The notes beneath the pieces were generated by a model, which worked only from the letters and a program-made list of their open reading frames with translations, was not told the DNA's origin and ran no database searches. The translations under genes and the position numbers were made by a program. From Triangularia verruculosa (taxonomy: Eukaryota; Ascomycota; Sordariomycetes; Sordariales; Podosporaceae): a DNA stretch of 64,000 bases. Of this stretch, positions 43,224 to 54,122 are shown piece by piece (the stretch's first letter is position 1; each line of letters begins with the position of its first letter). The DNA lies in the NCBI GenBank assembly GCA_033296885.1, contig MU864011.1, positions 1 through 64,000 on the forward strand. The letters run 5' to 3'.

Positions 43224-45398
43224 CTAGTAAGCATTACCACTGCGGCATCTCCGCAGGAGGTCAAAGTGATTGGGCCTCTGGCCACCGAATCGCTCGGCCG
43301 GCCACAGTTCATCGAATACGCGGCCAACGGCAAGGCCTGAGACCATCATGGGTGCAATCGCCATGTAGGTTCCCTTTTCCGTGTCCTTGACCAAGCCAAA
43401 GTGTATGCCCAAGCTCATGGATTCAGGTGCCTCTTGATCGTCGGCCCACCCGAATGGATACAGCTCCGCATCGAAGCCAGTGACCACCTCTCTTATCCTC
43501 AACATGGTGCGCTGGCCGTCCGGGTTGGGTTCCAAGAAGACGAGGTTGTTGATCATGGCCCTTACGAGTGCGGTCTCGATGCGCAAAATATCATCCTCGG
43601 TCGAGAGCTGCTTTTCCATGAAGCGTTTCATGTAGCCAGATTGAAGACTAGCAGTCGGAACCCCCAATATGCGAGCCATCTGCTCGTTGACTTTTTCGAT
43701 ATTATCCTCCATACACTCGTCGTCAAAACCGTCAAATGAATCGTAACGATGCGACAGATCACAAAGGATACCCAGCAAGAGCCACAGGCGACCCCGAGTG
43801 ACCAGTGACTTCTGAAGAGACCGCTCTGTGATCAAGTGCTGGCAAGTGTTCTTTTCCTGCGCTGTTGTGTTTGAGCGCGTCATGAAGGACCGAAATCCGA
43901 CGTGGAGGAGGGCTGCCACAGCGGCGATAACATAAGCATTCCCAGGAGACTCTTCTCGGGCCGCCATGACAAGCACAGCCTCCTCAACAGTCCGCACCAG
44001 TCCATCACACAGCAAGCGGTTGGCAACCTGGCCCGATTCGGTCAGGGTGAGCCCACGCTGATTCATGATGGACTCTCCGGTCGCATTCTCGGGTACGACG
44101 ATGAGGCCCTTTTGCCAGAGCATCCAAACGGCATCGCAAAAGGCGCTTTCGTACTTTGGGTTCCCGCCACAACCGTTCCAGAACCTTAACAGGGGCACCT
44201 CGCCGAGCGTCATCCATCCACGTCCGATGTCCCTCTTGTAGAAAGATGCAATCGCCCACAGGATATCCTCGGATATGCTTGCAAGTGACGTTACCGGGTC
44301 CTCCCCATTCGGGTCCGACGGCTTCTTGTAGCACCTGTAGACAGAGGCTTTCCGACCGTCAAGTTTCCCAGTCGATCAAACATGGAGCTGAGCGTCGTCA
44401 CGGCCGTGTCCGTCAAAACCACTTTCCCCAACCTCGGATCCCACTGGGGCAGTGGCACACTCTCGGGGAGCACGCATCGATGCTGAGCGCCCTCCTTCTC
44501 GCCGTCGCCATGGAGTGAAGGGGGGAAACGGATGGATGAGTCCACCAACACAATGACGCATGTCTTTGCTGACAAAGCTTCTTGAGTAGTTGCCAGGTCC
44601 TGGGCATGCTTGTCCTTTCTGATGATGCAGACGTCGACAAAGGAGTGTTTGTACATGCCTGTCCTGAATTGGTTGTACAGCAACAGACACTCTTCCAATG
44701 GCATCATGGTCGACACGAGATTAGGACGGCGCTCGTCTCTTCGTCCCAATAGCTGGACCGCCTCTTTGAGTAGGCAATCTGTCATGTCCGCAGCCGTATC
44801 CGCTTCCTCCCACTCCATTTTCAATTCCAACGCCGGGCTTCTGCAACAGCTCATAAAGGGGAAAAACTCTTCGAGCTGCTCATCCTCAACCCACGCCGGA
44901 AGACGCTGACCCAGAACGATGATCGAAGGATATGCGCCCGCTTCCGTTGCTACCATTTCCCCAAACCGGCAGAGCATCCGACCCATCAGCCTTGTGAACC
45001 GGGGTGGGTAATCGCCACCGTGAGTATCCAGCACGCATGTAGATCTGATGAGATTGGTCGCTTTGTCTTCGTCTTCGAGGATATCCAGCATCTTAGCATA
45101 TGTTGTGACTTGAATGGGGGGGTTCAGACCGGCAGGTGTTCCCAGAGGCATTGGCACCACGTCGTCATCGAACACCCAGAAAATGGACTTCTGCCCAACA
45201 GTCCTAGCCGCCATCGAGATGCCCCTCATTGCATTCCGTGTGGGCGTGACCGACCCCCAATTGCACTCGAGATGCACACTCGAGATGCAGAAACGAGATG
45301 CCATCGTCGTTTGGCCGCAGCATCTCGTCCTTGACCAACATATCTGCAACCCGCTCCGCCACAGTCCTCTTGTTGCGTGATTCTTTTTCCGTCGCCAT
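43224..45398 (-). pseudogene. Family E, large unknown protein, near-intact copy broken by a 13-bp duplication
   Basis: The start is MATEKESRNKRTVAERVADM at 45398. After codon 41 the frame is thrown by a perfect 13-bp tandem duplication (CACTCGAGATGCA at 45264-45276 and 45277-45289); beyond it the protein continues as NWGSVTPTRNAMRGIS in the other frame. A second frame change lies near 44330. Either a 47-nt intron (donor GTTTGA, acceptor CTACAG) joins SSM to CYKKPSDPNGEDP in frame, or it is a frameshift. The C-terminal half ends at 43224. Total is about 700 codons. There is no known domain; conserved blocks such as LYPFGWADDQEAP and DDILRIETALVRA recur in the broken copy at 21700-22690. If the duplication is real, this allele makes only a short truncated peptide. 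Confidence 0.7.
45264..45289. repeat. Perfect 13-bp tandem duplication inside family E coding sequence
   Basis: CACTCGAGATGCA is present twice without mismatch. Thirteen is not divisible by three, and the two flanking coding frames differ by exactly this shift. Confidence 0.85.
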
Positions 45399-45529
45399 TG
45401 TGGTGTGGTGATGATAGTTTTGACAAAGTGAGGGACAAATGTGAAAACTTTGACGATTTTTTGAGTGCGGGATGAGCAGTGGGCGTCACGAAGGCCTGCT
45501 CCTTCCCTGGCTACGGCCACCTGCACCTC

Positions 45530-46035
45530 ACCGGAGCCTGCCCGTAGCTTGCTCTTTTGACACGACATGGCATGACCCCGCAAGCAGCCTCGAGGCCGTA
45601 CCGATATCAGCACTCGGTACCGCTGCGCAAGAAACCTGAGCAGAACGAGTCTCGATGATCTCGATTGGTGCCTGAGCCCCTATCCCGCAAACCCTCCGCT
45701 ACGAGCCTTCCATGCTAACTACCGGCCGTCCTCTAGATGCCACAGACACAATGTCCAGTTTCTTCAACTACCAGCGAACTGGCGTCGATATCCCTCCCTC
45801 CCGTCAAACACCGAGCACCACGAGCCCCTCGAGCGTCCCATTCTCCGTCGGATACCAAGGATATGCAGTGGACAGAGGGAATGTTATGGGTCGGGGTACA
45901 GCGGCAGCATGCGGAACGTTATCGGTCTGCAAGACTTGAGAATGTATCTACAATGGAAGAAAAACGCAGGGAGGGCGAACTTGAGGCTATGAGGAGGCCC
46001 TTGCAGGCCGGAAGAGGCCGCGAGCATCTCATTTA
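45530..46035 (+). pseudogene. Remnant of a plus-strand gene, copy 2
   Basis: Paralogue of 36085-36525. A possible exon begins after a CTAAC branch-like string and a CCTCTAG acceptor at about 45735, reading MPQTQCPVSSTTSELAS and ending GREHLI* at 46036. Copy 1 has TAG where this copy has CAG at the third codon, so this copy preserves the older state there. No start exon could be assigned upstream and no family is recognised. Confidence 0.5.
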
Positions 46036-46039
46036 ATCA

Positions 46040-46970
46040 TGACACAGGCATCCACGATTCCTGACGGAGCTTTCCGCTGGCACGCTGGCAAGAACCACAG
46101 TCCTTGCTCAATGTCCCCCGTTGATCCTCACTCTGTCAACCATCTTCTATCGCGACTCCACCGACGCCTCGATCGCCGCCCTCCGTCTGCGCCATCCGAA
46201 CCTTCTAAATGCGCCTCGATCCAGCTCTCTAACAACCCCTCTAGCCTTGAACCGTTCCTCAGTGGGCCAGCCGCGAAGCCTGCTACCGAAAGTCACGATT
46301 CTGTCTGTTCCCGAGATCCAGATACATTGCCGACGTACGGGATAGCCCTTCTGTGGGTTATCTACGAAGAAGAATGAGGACAGGGTCATAGCATGCAGAT
46401 TAGGACACATCAAGAAGGGGCCGTAAATTCAGGGGCTCTTTTTTTAATATAAACATGCTTTTCCCAACAGGCCCGCGCCTCTCAGGACCCTGCTGAACCT
46501 CTGACTTTGCCATACAACCTGCAAGTGCGCACTCTTCTTCACCGTGTGTCAACACCACGATCGCCGTCACTTCATCGTCGGCGGGGTATTAAAGTAGATT
46601 TAAACTCGTCCGCTGTCTGTGCGCGCCATTACCATTCCTATCCACCGGATTTACTCGACACGGTTAGTAAAATGCTTGTTTCTACATCATCACATACAGG
46701 GATCAAAATAGACATTGGCACTGGCATGGAGAAACATACATGGACGGGTTCTTACGGAGGTTATGGACACCTTTCACAGCAGATTACAGCAAATTACAGC
46801 AAATTACACGGATATCAAAGGTGGCAGATGACAAAATTTAATTCATGTATCTACCAGAAACAAAACCAAAACAACAACACTCAAGCAAGGCCGACCTCTC
46901 GCGTCATGGAGTATACGACTACCAGCCCCTTGGTTCTGGTGCTTGTTACCACTCCCCCACCTCTCCGAGT
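46040..46970. other. Intergenic, no convincing gene
   Basis: Overlapping plus frames at 46039-46377 (MTQASTIPDG...; and MILTLSTIFYRDSTD in another frame) are possibly a decayed gene. Nothing else recognised. Confidence 0.4.
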
Positions 46971-46974
46971 TGGT

Positions 46975-47095
46975 AGGGAGAAAGAAGAAGAGTATTCTAT
47001 CCCTCAGAGGTACAACTACCTTACCCATCCAATTGACGGACCTCCCTATCTCTCCGAAGCCTATCTGACTCATAAATCCTAACCCGGATATCATC
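46975..47095. repeat. Dispersed repeat shared with 19370-19545
   Basis: See the entry at 19370. It overlaps the end of the zinc-knuckle pseudogene and ends in CCTAACCCGGATA. Confidence 0.6.
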
Positions 47096-49402
47096 CCGTA
47101 CCACCATACCCTCGTCCTCGTCTTCTTCGTCCTCATCCTCAACTTCATTACACTCGGTCATGTGCAACCAGATCCATCTTTGGATGATTGCGTAGAACAA
47201 TATCTGTGTAAGAATGGTGGCATCAACCTTCTTTGTGTATTGCCGGCCCTCGATGGTACCGACGCTCTTCCACTCGTTGAGTGCGCGGTTCACAAAATAC
47301 TCAATCGCCTCAAGATTGATGGAATAGATGTTCGGCTCACGACGAAAATGGCGCCTGAGCTTCTTCCTATCGTCATCGTTTGGGTCAGGGACAAACGAGA
47401 ATTTGTAAGCCCCCCGGGAGACCAAATAGATTTCGGGCTCTTCGTCGGGACACACGCTTGATTCCTCCAAGTCTGCGCCATCAGCGGTGCGCACAGCATA
47501 GGTGTAACCCTCTATGTCTTTACGCTCCTCTAGACCCCTGAGAACGAACTGTTCATTCCCATTCTTGTCGAAGCCTTCAACCAATGCGTTGCGCTTTCGC
47601 ATGATGCTGATGCACGTCTTTGAGAATGTGGGCAGCAGCAGCTCCAACCGCTTCTGATTGCTTCCCAAAAGCTCATTCTCCACCATTTCAGGCACAAAGC
47701 CTTCGCTCGGTGGGAACCCAAACTTCTGGTCCTTCGTGATCTTTCTGGCAAAAAACTCCTTCCAGAGGTCTCTGTAGGTGAGCTATTCCTCAGCCCATTC
47801 CGAAACAAAGTCCTTGGAAGAGTGTCCATCTATCGCAGCCTCTAGGTGGACTTTACCCCTCAGGACCTCACTATCGGAGGCGCTGACTGCGATCTGTTTC
47901 GCAAACTGGGGGCTCCATGGCATGAACATGTGTTGGCGTGGAGCCTTCCAATTTTCCTCTTTGGCGCGAATGTCGATCTCAGCCTCTGTCAAGTTCAGAA
48001 CGCCGAGTATATCGGGCACGAAATCCCACGCATCATACCATCCAGACGGATACTGGGGCATGTTGATCCGGTTCAGCAGCATTTCATCCGCAAGCTTCGA
48101 GTGCTTGGGGTGCCAACGGCCGTTCTCTTTGTAGCCGCCAGACTTACATTCTTCGATGTAGTGACCCTTTTTGAAGCAGCGCCCGCAGTCACTGTAACTG
48201 TAACCAGTCATCGGATCGGGGACGGCACAATAACGCGTGTGGTGCAACATGGAATCGCATCCTACACACGGAGCTTCCAGTTCTCCTGCCTTGATTGTAT
48301 GTGTACGCTGGGAAATGCCCGTGTGCGGAGCAATCGCCTCGACCTTTACTTGGAAGATGACGTTGGGCCTAGCAGGGAGTGCCATAGCCCGGTAGGTTGA
48401 CTTTAGAGCGTCCTAGGCTGCCTCTGTGTCCTCCAAATTGGCGGAAATGGCATTGGGATTTTGCGGATCCACAACATACCAGTTGACATCGTCTTTTGAC
48501 GATTGAATGACATGTCTCTGCGTCTCCGTGGGCGGGTAGCCCCCTGAAGAATATTCATTGGGACGCCCATTTCTGGACCAGGCAATAGGCTGAGGGATTG
48601 TGTTGCTTCCTCTGCCCCTCACACCCTGTCCTCGTTGGGAACCTCAGGATCCTTGGTCTCCGGCCCGGTTTCGACCTCGACCTCGGTCATTGAATCCACC
48701 TCGATGTCCACCTCGATGTCCACTCCGGTTTCCAACGCTTCCCCCGTAGGTGCAGCCTTGTTGATTGGACTCGAAGACAGGATAGCTGTTGTTTGGGGCC
48801 TTAATGCCGCGACCTGCGTTGAAGTCCATTGTGTCGGGCACAGCGAGGCTAAACGCTGTCCAAGGCGGGGTAATGCCGCTTTGAATGCTGGCATTATCAT
48901 CGTCGTCCAGGGTGGTGATGGCCTCCTCCTCAATATCGTACTCGATCACTTTTTCATATCGATGGAGCACTCTTCGTTCGGGCCCGGCAAGCCATCTCCT
49001 CATTTTCTCCATATCTATCCCTTCATCCCTCAAGACCACCATCTGTCTCCTTGTTTGGAGCTCAGCCATTTTTGGAGGCTTGCTGGGGTTTTCCACTTCG
49101 TCATCCTCGAAGGCCTTTCTTCTTTTTGGCTCTTCCGAGTCGGCGTCGGGATTCCTTCTCTTGTTTTTGTTCAAAGAGAGGTATTCTTTCTCAATCCCTT
49201 TCTTGTCTCTGCCATCTCGCTTGTTGCGGCTCGTAGGCTCGTCAACATCCATCCCATCTCCTCCAACTGCTCCACCTAAGCTCAGTCTCTGAGGCGAAGG
49301 GATTGGTGCAGTAACTGCTTCGTTGATGATATCATCTGAACGCCTCACTGCTGACGACCCTCTCGTCCTCTTCGTATCGGGTATGTGATTTTTAGACGCC
49401 AT
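47021..49402 (-). pseudogene. Tandem CCHC zinc-knuckle protein, second copy, one frame with three internal stops
   Basis: Starts with MASKNHIPDTKRTRG at 49402. One reading frame of 793 codons runs to 47021 without any indel, but contains TGA at 48644-48646, TAG at 48413-48415 and TAG at 47783-47785. Similarity to 23147-25369 continues across the stops. The zinc knuckles are CVGCDSMLHHTRYC and CGRCFKKGHYIEEC, followed by WDFVPDILG (WDFVPDALE in the other copy). After the last stop come FGFPPSEGFVPEMVENELL (compare LGFPSAKRVVPEELVNG) and the C-terminal domain. The N-terminus is Lys/Arg- and Gly/Arg-rich (HRGGHRGGFNDRGRGRN). The two TAGs fit CAG-to-TAG, a CpA-to-TpA change typical of RIP. Most likely a pseudogene; recoding or RNA editing is a less likely alternative. 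Confidence 0.75.
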
Positions 49403-50156
49403 CTTGAGGTCGAAAAAAAAAATCTGTCGCGTAAATGAATTTGTTAGTCATGATCTCAATATTGACGCAAAATCAACAGAAAGAATTCGCTGCGCGCGCG
49501 AAGGTGGTGGCATACGTACTTTTCTTGGTGGTGTCGTGTGAAGTTGAAATCAGTTTCGGCAAGGCTCGCGACAAATAATACCACAGCTGCGGCGTGGTGG
49601 GGCCAAGCGTGCCAGAGTGGGCCAAGCTGTGCCCCGAGCCAGTCATGTGGTCCAAGCTCCAGGAGTGCCTTTCTGTCACTGCCCTGCATGGCTGACACAC
49701 GAAGTCAGAGAACAAATAGACGACAATAAGGACTGGAAGGCCAAGGTGCAATGATGGGCAGGATCGCAATTCAGACACAATCTCGCATGCAATAGAAACA
49801 GGATGCTAATCGAAAGTATCAAAGAGCCTAGGTGCCCATAGACGTCCCTGATGCTTCATTAAGTCAAAACACCTGACACCTTCGACTGTTTCTCAACGCT
49901 TGTTTACGCCCCGGCCCCATCCGAAGCTATTCAGACGCCGGTTATAAGCCTTCATCCACCTCTCAAGAACCGGTCTTGGCGAAAACGTGACGCGGAACCA
50001 CCCCCGTCTTTGTTCCGCACCTCCAACGGAACGCCCGGAGATAACAGCCCTATGGGGCTCTCGGTGTGTCTTGCGCCTCAATCCTTCTTCAACACTGCCT
50101 CTTAAGGAAGCCAGCCTCAGGCTTTAAGCAACTTCCCATCAAAAGCAAATACCAAC
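49403..50156. other. Intergenic boundary between family region and accessory genes
   Basis: No gene seen. A frame at 49473-49778 (-) lacks coding character. This marks the end of the zone in which nearly all genes point to the telomere. Confidence 0.5.
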
Positions 50157-51708
50157 ATGGCGAAGAAAACAGCCGCTGTGACCGTCGTGATCGCCCAGCT
50201 CTGTGGCCTGTTATTCTTCAGCAGCTTCTGCAATGGCATCATCGTTATCGCTCTTCCCGCCATGCACTCGGAGCTGGGCCTACAGGAGAGCCTTCTGGTC
50301 TGGCCCACTTCAAGCTACTACCTGACAGCCGGTTCTTGTCTGTTGCTCGCCGGTTCGATAGCAGATGTCGTCGGCGTGAAGAAAGTCAATCTCGTCGGCT
50401 CTTTTCTTGGTTCCATCTTTGCTTTGGCATGCGGCCTGGCTCAGACCGAAGGCCAGATTATAGCATTTCGGGCTCTTCAGGGCATCACAAATGCCATCAT
50501 TGCTCCTTCTGCCATCTCCATCATCTCCAGCAGCGTTGCAGAAGGTCGACCGCGGAACATGGGCTTTGCGTGCCTCGGATTCAGCCAGCCTTTGGGGTTC
50601 AGTCTCGGCCTGGTGCTCACGGGAGTCATGACGGACACGGTTGGTTGGCGACCTGCATTCTTCCTCGTTGCCGCCTGCAGCATTGTCCTGTTCACCATGG
50701 GCATTTGGTCGCTACCGCCAGATGTCCACCCACTTGTTCTCAGGCGTCTCGGTCGTGAGATTGACTGGGTCGGCGTAGGATTAGCCAGCATGGGGTTGGC
50801 CATGTTCTCATACGTCTTGGCGTAAGTGTCTTCACTTGACATAAATGCCTGGACTAATGGAAGCTAAACAGATCTCTGTCGGCCAATATCAACGACATTG
50901 GTCAGACTGTCACCATCGTTTTGCTCGTCATTTCTGTCTTGTCGGTGCCGTTCTTTGTGGGATGGATGCATTACCGACACAAAAAAAGCCGGACAGCACT
51001 GATCCCAAACGCCCTTTGGCGTAGTGGCGTGTTTACCAGCGCTTGCATCATGGTCATGTTGACCAATGCTTTGATCAACTGTATGGAGTTGTATAGCAGT
51101 TTGTTGTACGTGTTCCTGCTGATGTTTCATGAGCTGTTCTGACGACTGGCCCGACTAGCTTCCAAACCATTCAGGGACAATCAGCTCTCGAGGCGTCACT
51201 TCAGGTGCTGCCTTCTCTAATAGCGGGCATCGTCACCAGCATTCTGACCGGCATATTTGTCAACCGCATGCCTGTATTCTGGACCGTCCTCATCACCACA
51301 GTTCTCAGCACCGTTTCGCTCTTGCTGATGGCCCTTGTACGTACAGATCAAAGCTACTGGGAGAATGCGTTTGTCGCACAGATCCTCTCCCCCATCAGCT
51401 GCGACCTTCTCTTCACGGTCGGACTGTTGATTATTTCGGATGTTTTCCCCAAGCACATGCAGGCTTTGGGCGGCGCAGTGTTTAACACGTGTGCTCAGCT
51501 TGGAGTGGCGATTGGCTTAAGCGTGACGCAGGTCGTGGCCTCCTCGGTGACAAACCAGTCGGAATTCGACAACAAGTCCTCCGCGGAAGCCCTCATGAAG
51601 GGATATAGGGTTGCCTTCTGGGTCATGTTTGGCTGGATGGTTTTTGTCTGCGCAGTCTGTGCTCTGGGGTTGAGACGAGTGGGTGCCATTGGTGTGAAGC
51701 GAGACTAG
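50157..51708 (+). CDS. MFS transporter, DHA2-like (drug/ammonium-type exporter family), 482 aa
   Basis: Exons 50157-50821, 50872-51105 and 51159-51708; the introns are 50 nt (GTAAGT...CAG) and 53 nt (GTACGT...TAG), and the joined length is exactly 483 codons. Many hydrophobic helices. The start MAKKTAAVTVV leads into helix 1. The motif A region between helices 2 and 3 is AGSIADVVGVKKV, and GWRPAFFLVAACS is the helix 5-6 region. FQTIQGQSALEASL spans the second intron and is typical of 14-helix fungal MFS pumps. The closest group by eye is the DHA2 family that includes yeast Amf1 and Atr1. It sits in the plasma or vacuolar membrane. The substrate cannot be told from sequence. It is 140 bp upstream of the SGNH hydrolase on the same strand. 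Confidence 0.93.
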
Positions 51709-51843
51709 TTTCATTCGCCGCCATGTCGCCATGTCGCCATGTCGCCAACTGGTGGACGAGACACATGATCGTCTATACCCAGCCTCGGATATTTGCGGGC
51801 CATTACCCCTCACCTTCAGCAAACACCAAATTCACGCGGCAAG

Positions 51844-52905
51844 ATGGGCGGCGTACCGACACGTCCGGCTACAAGAGTCATGATTGTGGGTGATTCTATC
51901 TCACACGGCCGTGAGGGCGATTGGACATGGCGATATCGAATTTGGGAGTGGTTTCGAAGAAACGATATTCCCGTTGTTTTTGTGGGGCCGCACAAGGGCA
52001 CGATCCCGCCTCCTCCAGAAGACAGCGCAGCTCGCGATGGGGGTTACGCTCGAGATGTCGATGCAGAATTTCTCAAGGACTGCTATCATTTTTCCTGGTG
52101 GGGTAAACAGGCCCTTCAAGTCAGGGACGAGATTGGGAAGCAGATTGCGACCTGCAAGCCCGACTTGTGTCTTGTTGAACTGGGGTTCAACGACATGGGA
52201 TGGTGCGTCAGCGATCCGAGGACCACGCTGGAGAACATGCAAGCACTGGTAACTGAGGCGCGTCTTTACAACCAGGCCCTCAAGTTTGCCATCGCAAACG
52301 TGCCGCAACGAACAGTCATTCCAGGACTGGGTGATCTGCCGGCTAGAGTCAACGAGTACAACAAACTCCTCGCTCAGGCTGTCCCGCAATGGAGCCAGCC
52401 GTCGTCGCCCGTCGCTCTTGTTCATCTCTGCGAGAACTATCTCTGCAAGGAGGGATCGTACGATGGGCTTCATCCCGGTGCGCTTGGGGAATACGAAATC
52501 GCCCAAGCTTTCTCACGGACCTTGCTTTCACCTGCCTTCTCGCTGGCAAACAGGTCAACGCAAGAGCTCCATATTCCGCACCCAGTGCCTCCCCGTGTTC
52601 TGACGACGCCCAAGATTATCCAAGCTGTTGCATCGACTCCAAACAGCGCTGGTTGGAGCAGGCTGACCGTCACATGGGACGCCGTGTACGGCGCGTACTC
52701 TTACGATATTCGAATACAACCAGGACATGATCAGATTTGGTGGACGTGGCATCCAGTTCAAGACAGACGATATGTCTTGTGGTGCTCACCGATGGACCTC
52801 CCTACTTCTGACTGGAAAGCTCAAGTAAGGGCCACCGCGGGAGACCATGTTACATCAAACAACAGCCAAGTCGTCAACATCATCATTGGGCATGAACAGC
52901 CCTAA
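51844..52905 (+). CDS. SGNH/GDSL hydrolase with C-terminal beta-sandwich-like domain, 353 aa
   Basis: Start at 51844 (MGGVPTRPATRVMIVGDSIS); the in-frame sequence upstream has no ATG. Block I GDSISHG carries the nucleophile Ser, block III GFND the oxyanion Asn, and block V DGLHP the catalytic Asp and His, all in the SGNH order (residues about 16, 123 and 217). This is most like carbohydrate-esterase-3-type fungal hydrolases. Residues about 270-353 (LTVTWDAVYGAYSYDIRIQP ...) resemble a fibronectin type III module, which often aids binding of polysaccharide. No signal peptide is visible, so intracellular action or non-classical export is implied. Single exon. Its 3' end overlaps the stop of the convergent flavin monooxygenase by 4 bp (52902-52905). 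Confidence 0.9.
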   Translation: MGGVPTRPATRVMIVGDSISHGREGDWTWRYRIWEWFRRNDIPVVFVGPHKGTIPPPPEDSAARDGGYARDVDAEFLKDCYHFSWWGKQALQVRDEIGKQIATCKPDLCLVELGFNDMGWCVSDPRTTLENMQALVTEARLYNQALKFAIANVPQRTVIPGLGDLPARVNEYNKLLAQAVPQWSQPSSPVALVHLCENYLCKEGSYDGLHPGALGEYEIAQAFSRTLLSPAFSLANRSTQELHIPHPVPPRVLTTPKIIQAVASTPNSAGWSRLTVTWDAVYGAYSYDIRIQPGHDQIWWTWHPVQDRRYVLWCSPMDLPTSDWKAQVRATAGDHVTSNNSQVVNIIIGHEQP

Positions 52906-54122
52906 CGCTTCTTGTACACGTCACCGGTCCTCTCAATCTCAAACGCAGCATCTTTACCCCGTCCTTCGGCCTCAAGCTTGCGTACCAGCGGGAGCACCTC
53001 CCTGCCAAACTGCTCAACCTCCTGATCATAGTGCAGGAAGGCAGTCAGAAGCAAGTTGACACCCAGCGCCTTGAGCAACACAATCCTCTCGGCAACCTGC
53101 TCCCTGGTGCCGACCAACTTTGTCTTGAAGCCATCGTTGTATTGTACCAAATCATTAAACGTGCTCGTCGCCCACATCCCCTGCTTCTCCTTGGTGCTCT
53201 GACCGGCGTTCTTCACCTCCTGGGCAAACGCCTCAATCGCGCCTTTATCCGCCTTTCCTTGAATCTCCTGCAGCACCCTGATCGCCTCCTCCTCGGCATC
53301 CCTCACGATGACGAACCCGTTCACAGCAAACTTGACGTGCTGCTCCCTACCAACCTTGGCAGCTCTGGCCTTGACGTCCTCGATCTGCGCCCTGAAACCC
53401 TCCAAGTCATTCCCGTTCATAAAGTACCAATCCGCCACCTCGGCACCGTTCACTCTGGCATCTTCGCTGTTGCCACCCTGAAAGATAGGCGGGTGAGGCT
53501 TTTGCACCGGCTTTGGCGCGAGCTTGTAGTTCTTGAACTGGTAGAAATCTCCGGAGAACGTGAACCCCTCGTCTTCTGGCGCGGTCCATATGCCCCTGAG
53601 ACATCTCATGAACTCATTCGAGCGTCTGTATCTCTCGGCGTGGTCTAACCACCACTCACCAATGGCATGAAACTCGCCCTTGAACCAGCCAGAGACAACG
53701 TTAACGGCGATTCTCCCGTCGGTGTAATTGTCAATGCTGGCGAGTTGCTTGGCCACGACCGCTGGGGTCCACGGGCCGGGGAGGATGGCGGCAATAACCT
53801 TTAGCTTTTCTGTGCCGTGCAGCAGGGCTTGGGAGAAGGAGACGGATTCATGCTGCTCGGCAGCGCCGTAGAGGGCTGTGAAGCGGATCTGGGTGAGGGC
53901 GTATTCGAATCCGTTTTGCTCGGCGATGCGAGCGTATGTGAGGTTAGACTGGAGGGAGGAGGAGGTGTTTTGGGAGATCTTGGAGACGACGAGGCCGCCA
54001 GAGACGTTGGGAACCCAGTAGCTTTGGAACAGTTAGTATCACTTCTGGGATTTCACAAAGAGGGTGGCTTACGCGAAGAGCAGACGGTCAGGGTCGCTAT
54101 TGAGTTCGTGTGGTTGAGCCAT
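52902..54122 (-). CDS. sfnG: FMNH2-dependent dimethylsulfone monooxygenase, SfnG-like, 389 aa
   Basis: Two exons, 54122-54073 and 54021-52902, with a 51-nt intron (GTAAGC...AAG) after MAQPHELNSDPDRLLF-A; total 390 codons including stop. This is the bacterial-luciferase-like (LLM) flavin monooxygenase fold. Strong family strings are FEYALTQIRFTALYGAAEQHESVSFS, split here as FEYALTQIRFTALYG and AAEQHESVSFS, then VIAAILPGPWTPAVVAKQLA, NVVSGWFKGEFHAIGEWWL, IFQGGNSEDAR and DLVQYNDGF. They match SfnG of pseudomonads, which oxidises dimethyl sulfone to methanesulfinate with reduced FMN from a separate reductase. It is divergent from the MsuC-like gene at 54929, 806 bp away, so co-regulation is likely. 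No SsuD/MsuD-type sulfonate monooxygenase or flavin reductase is seen in the window. Confidence 0.9.
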
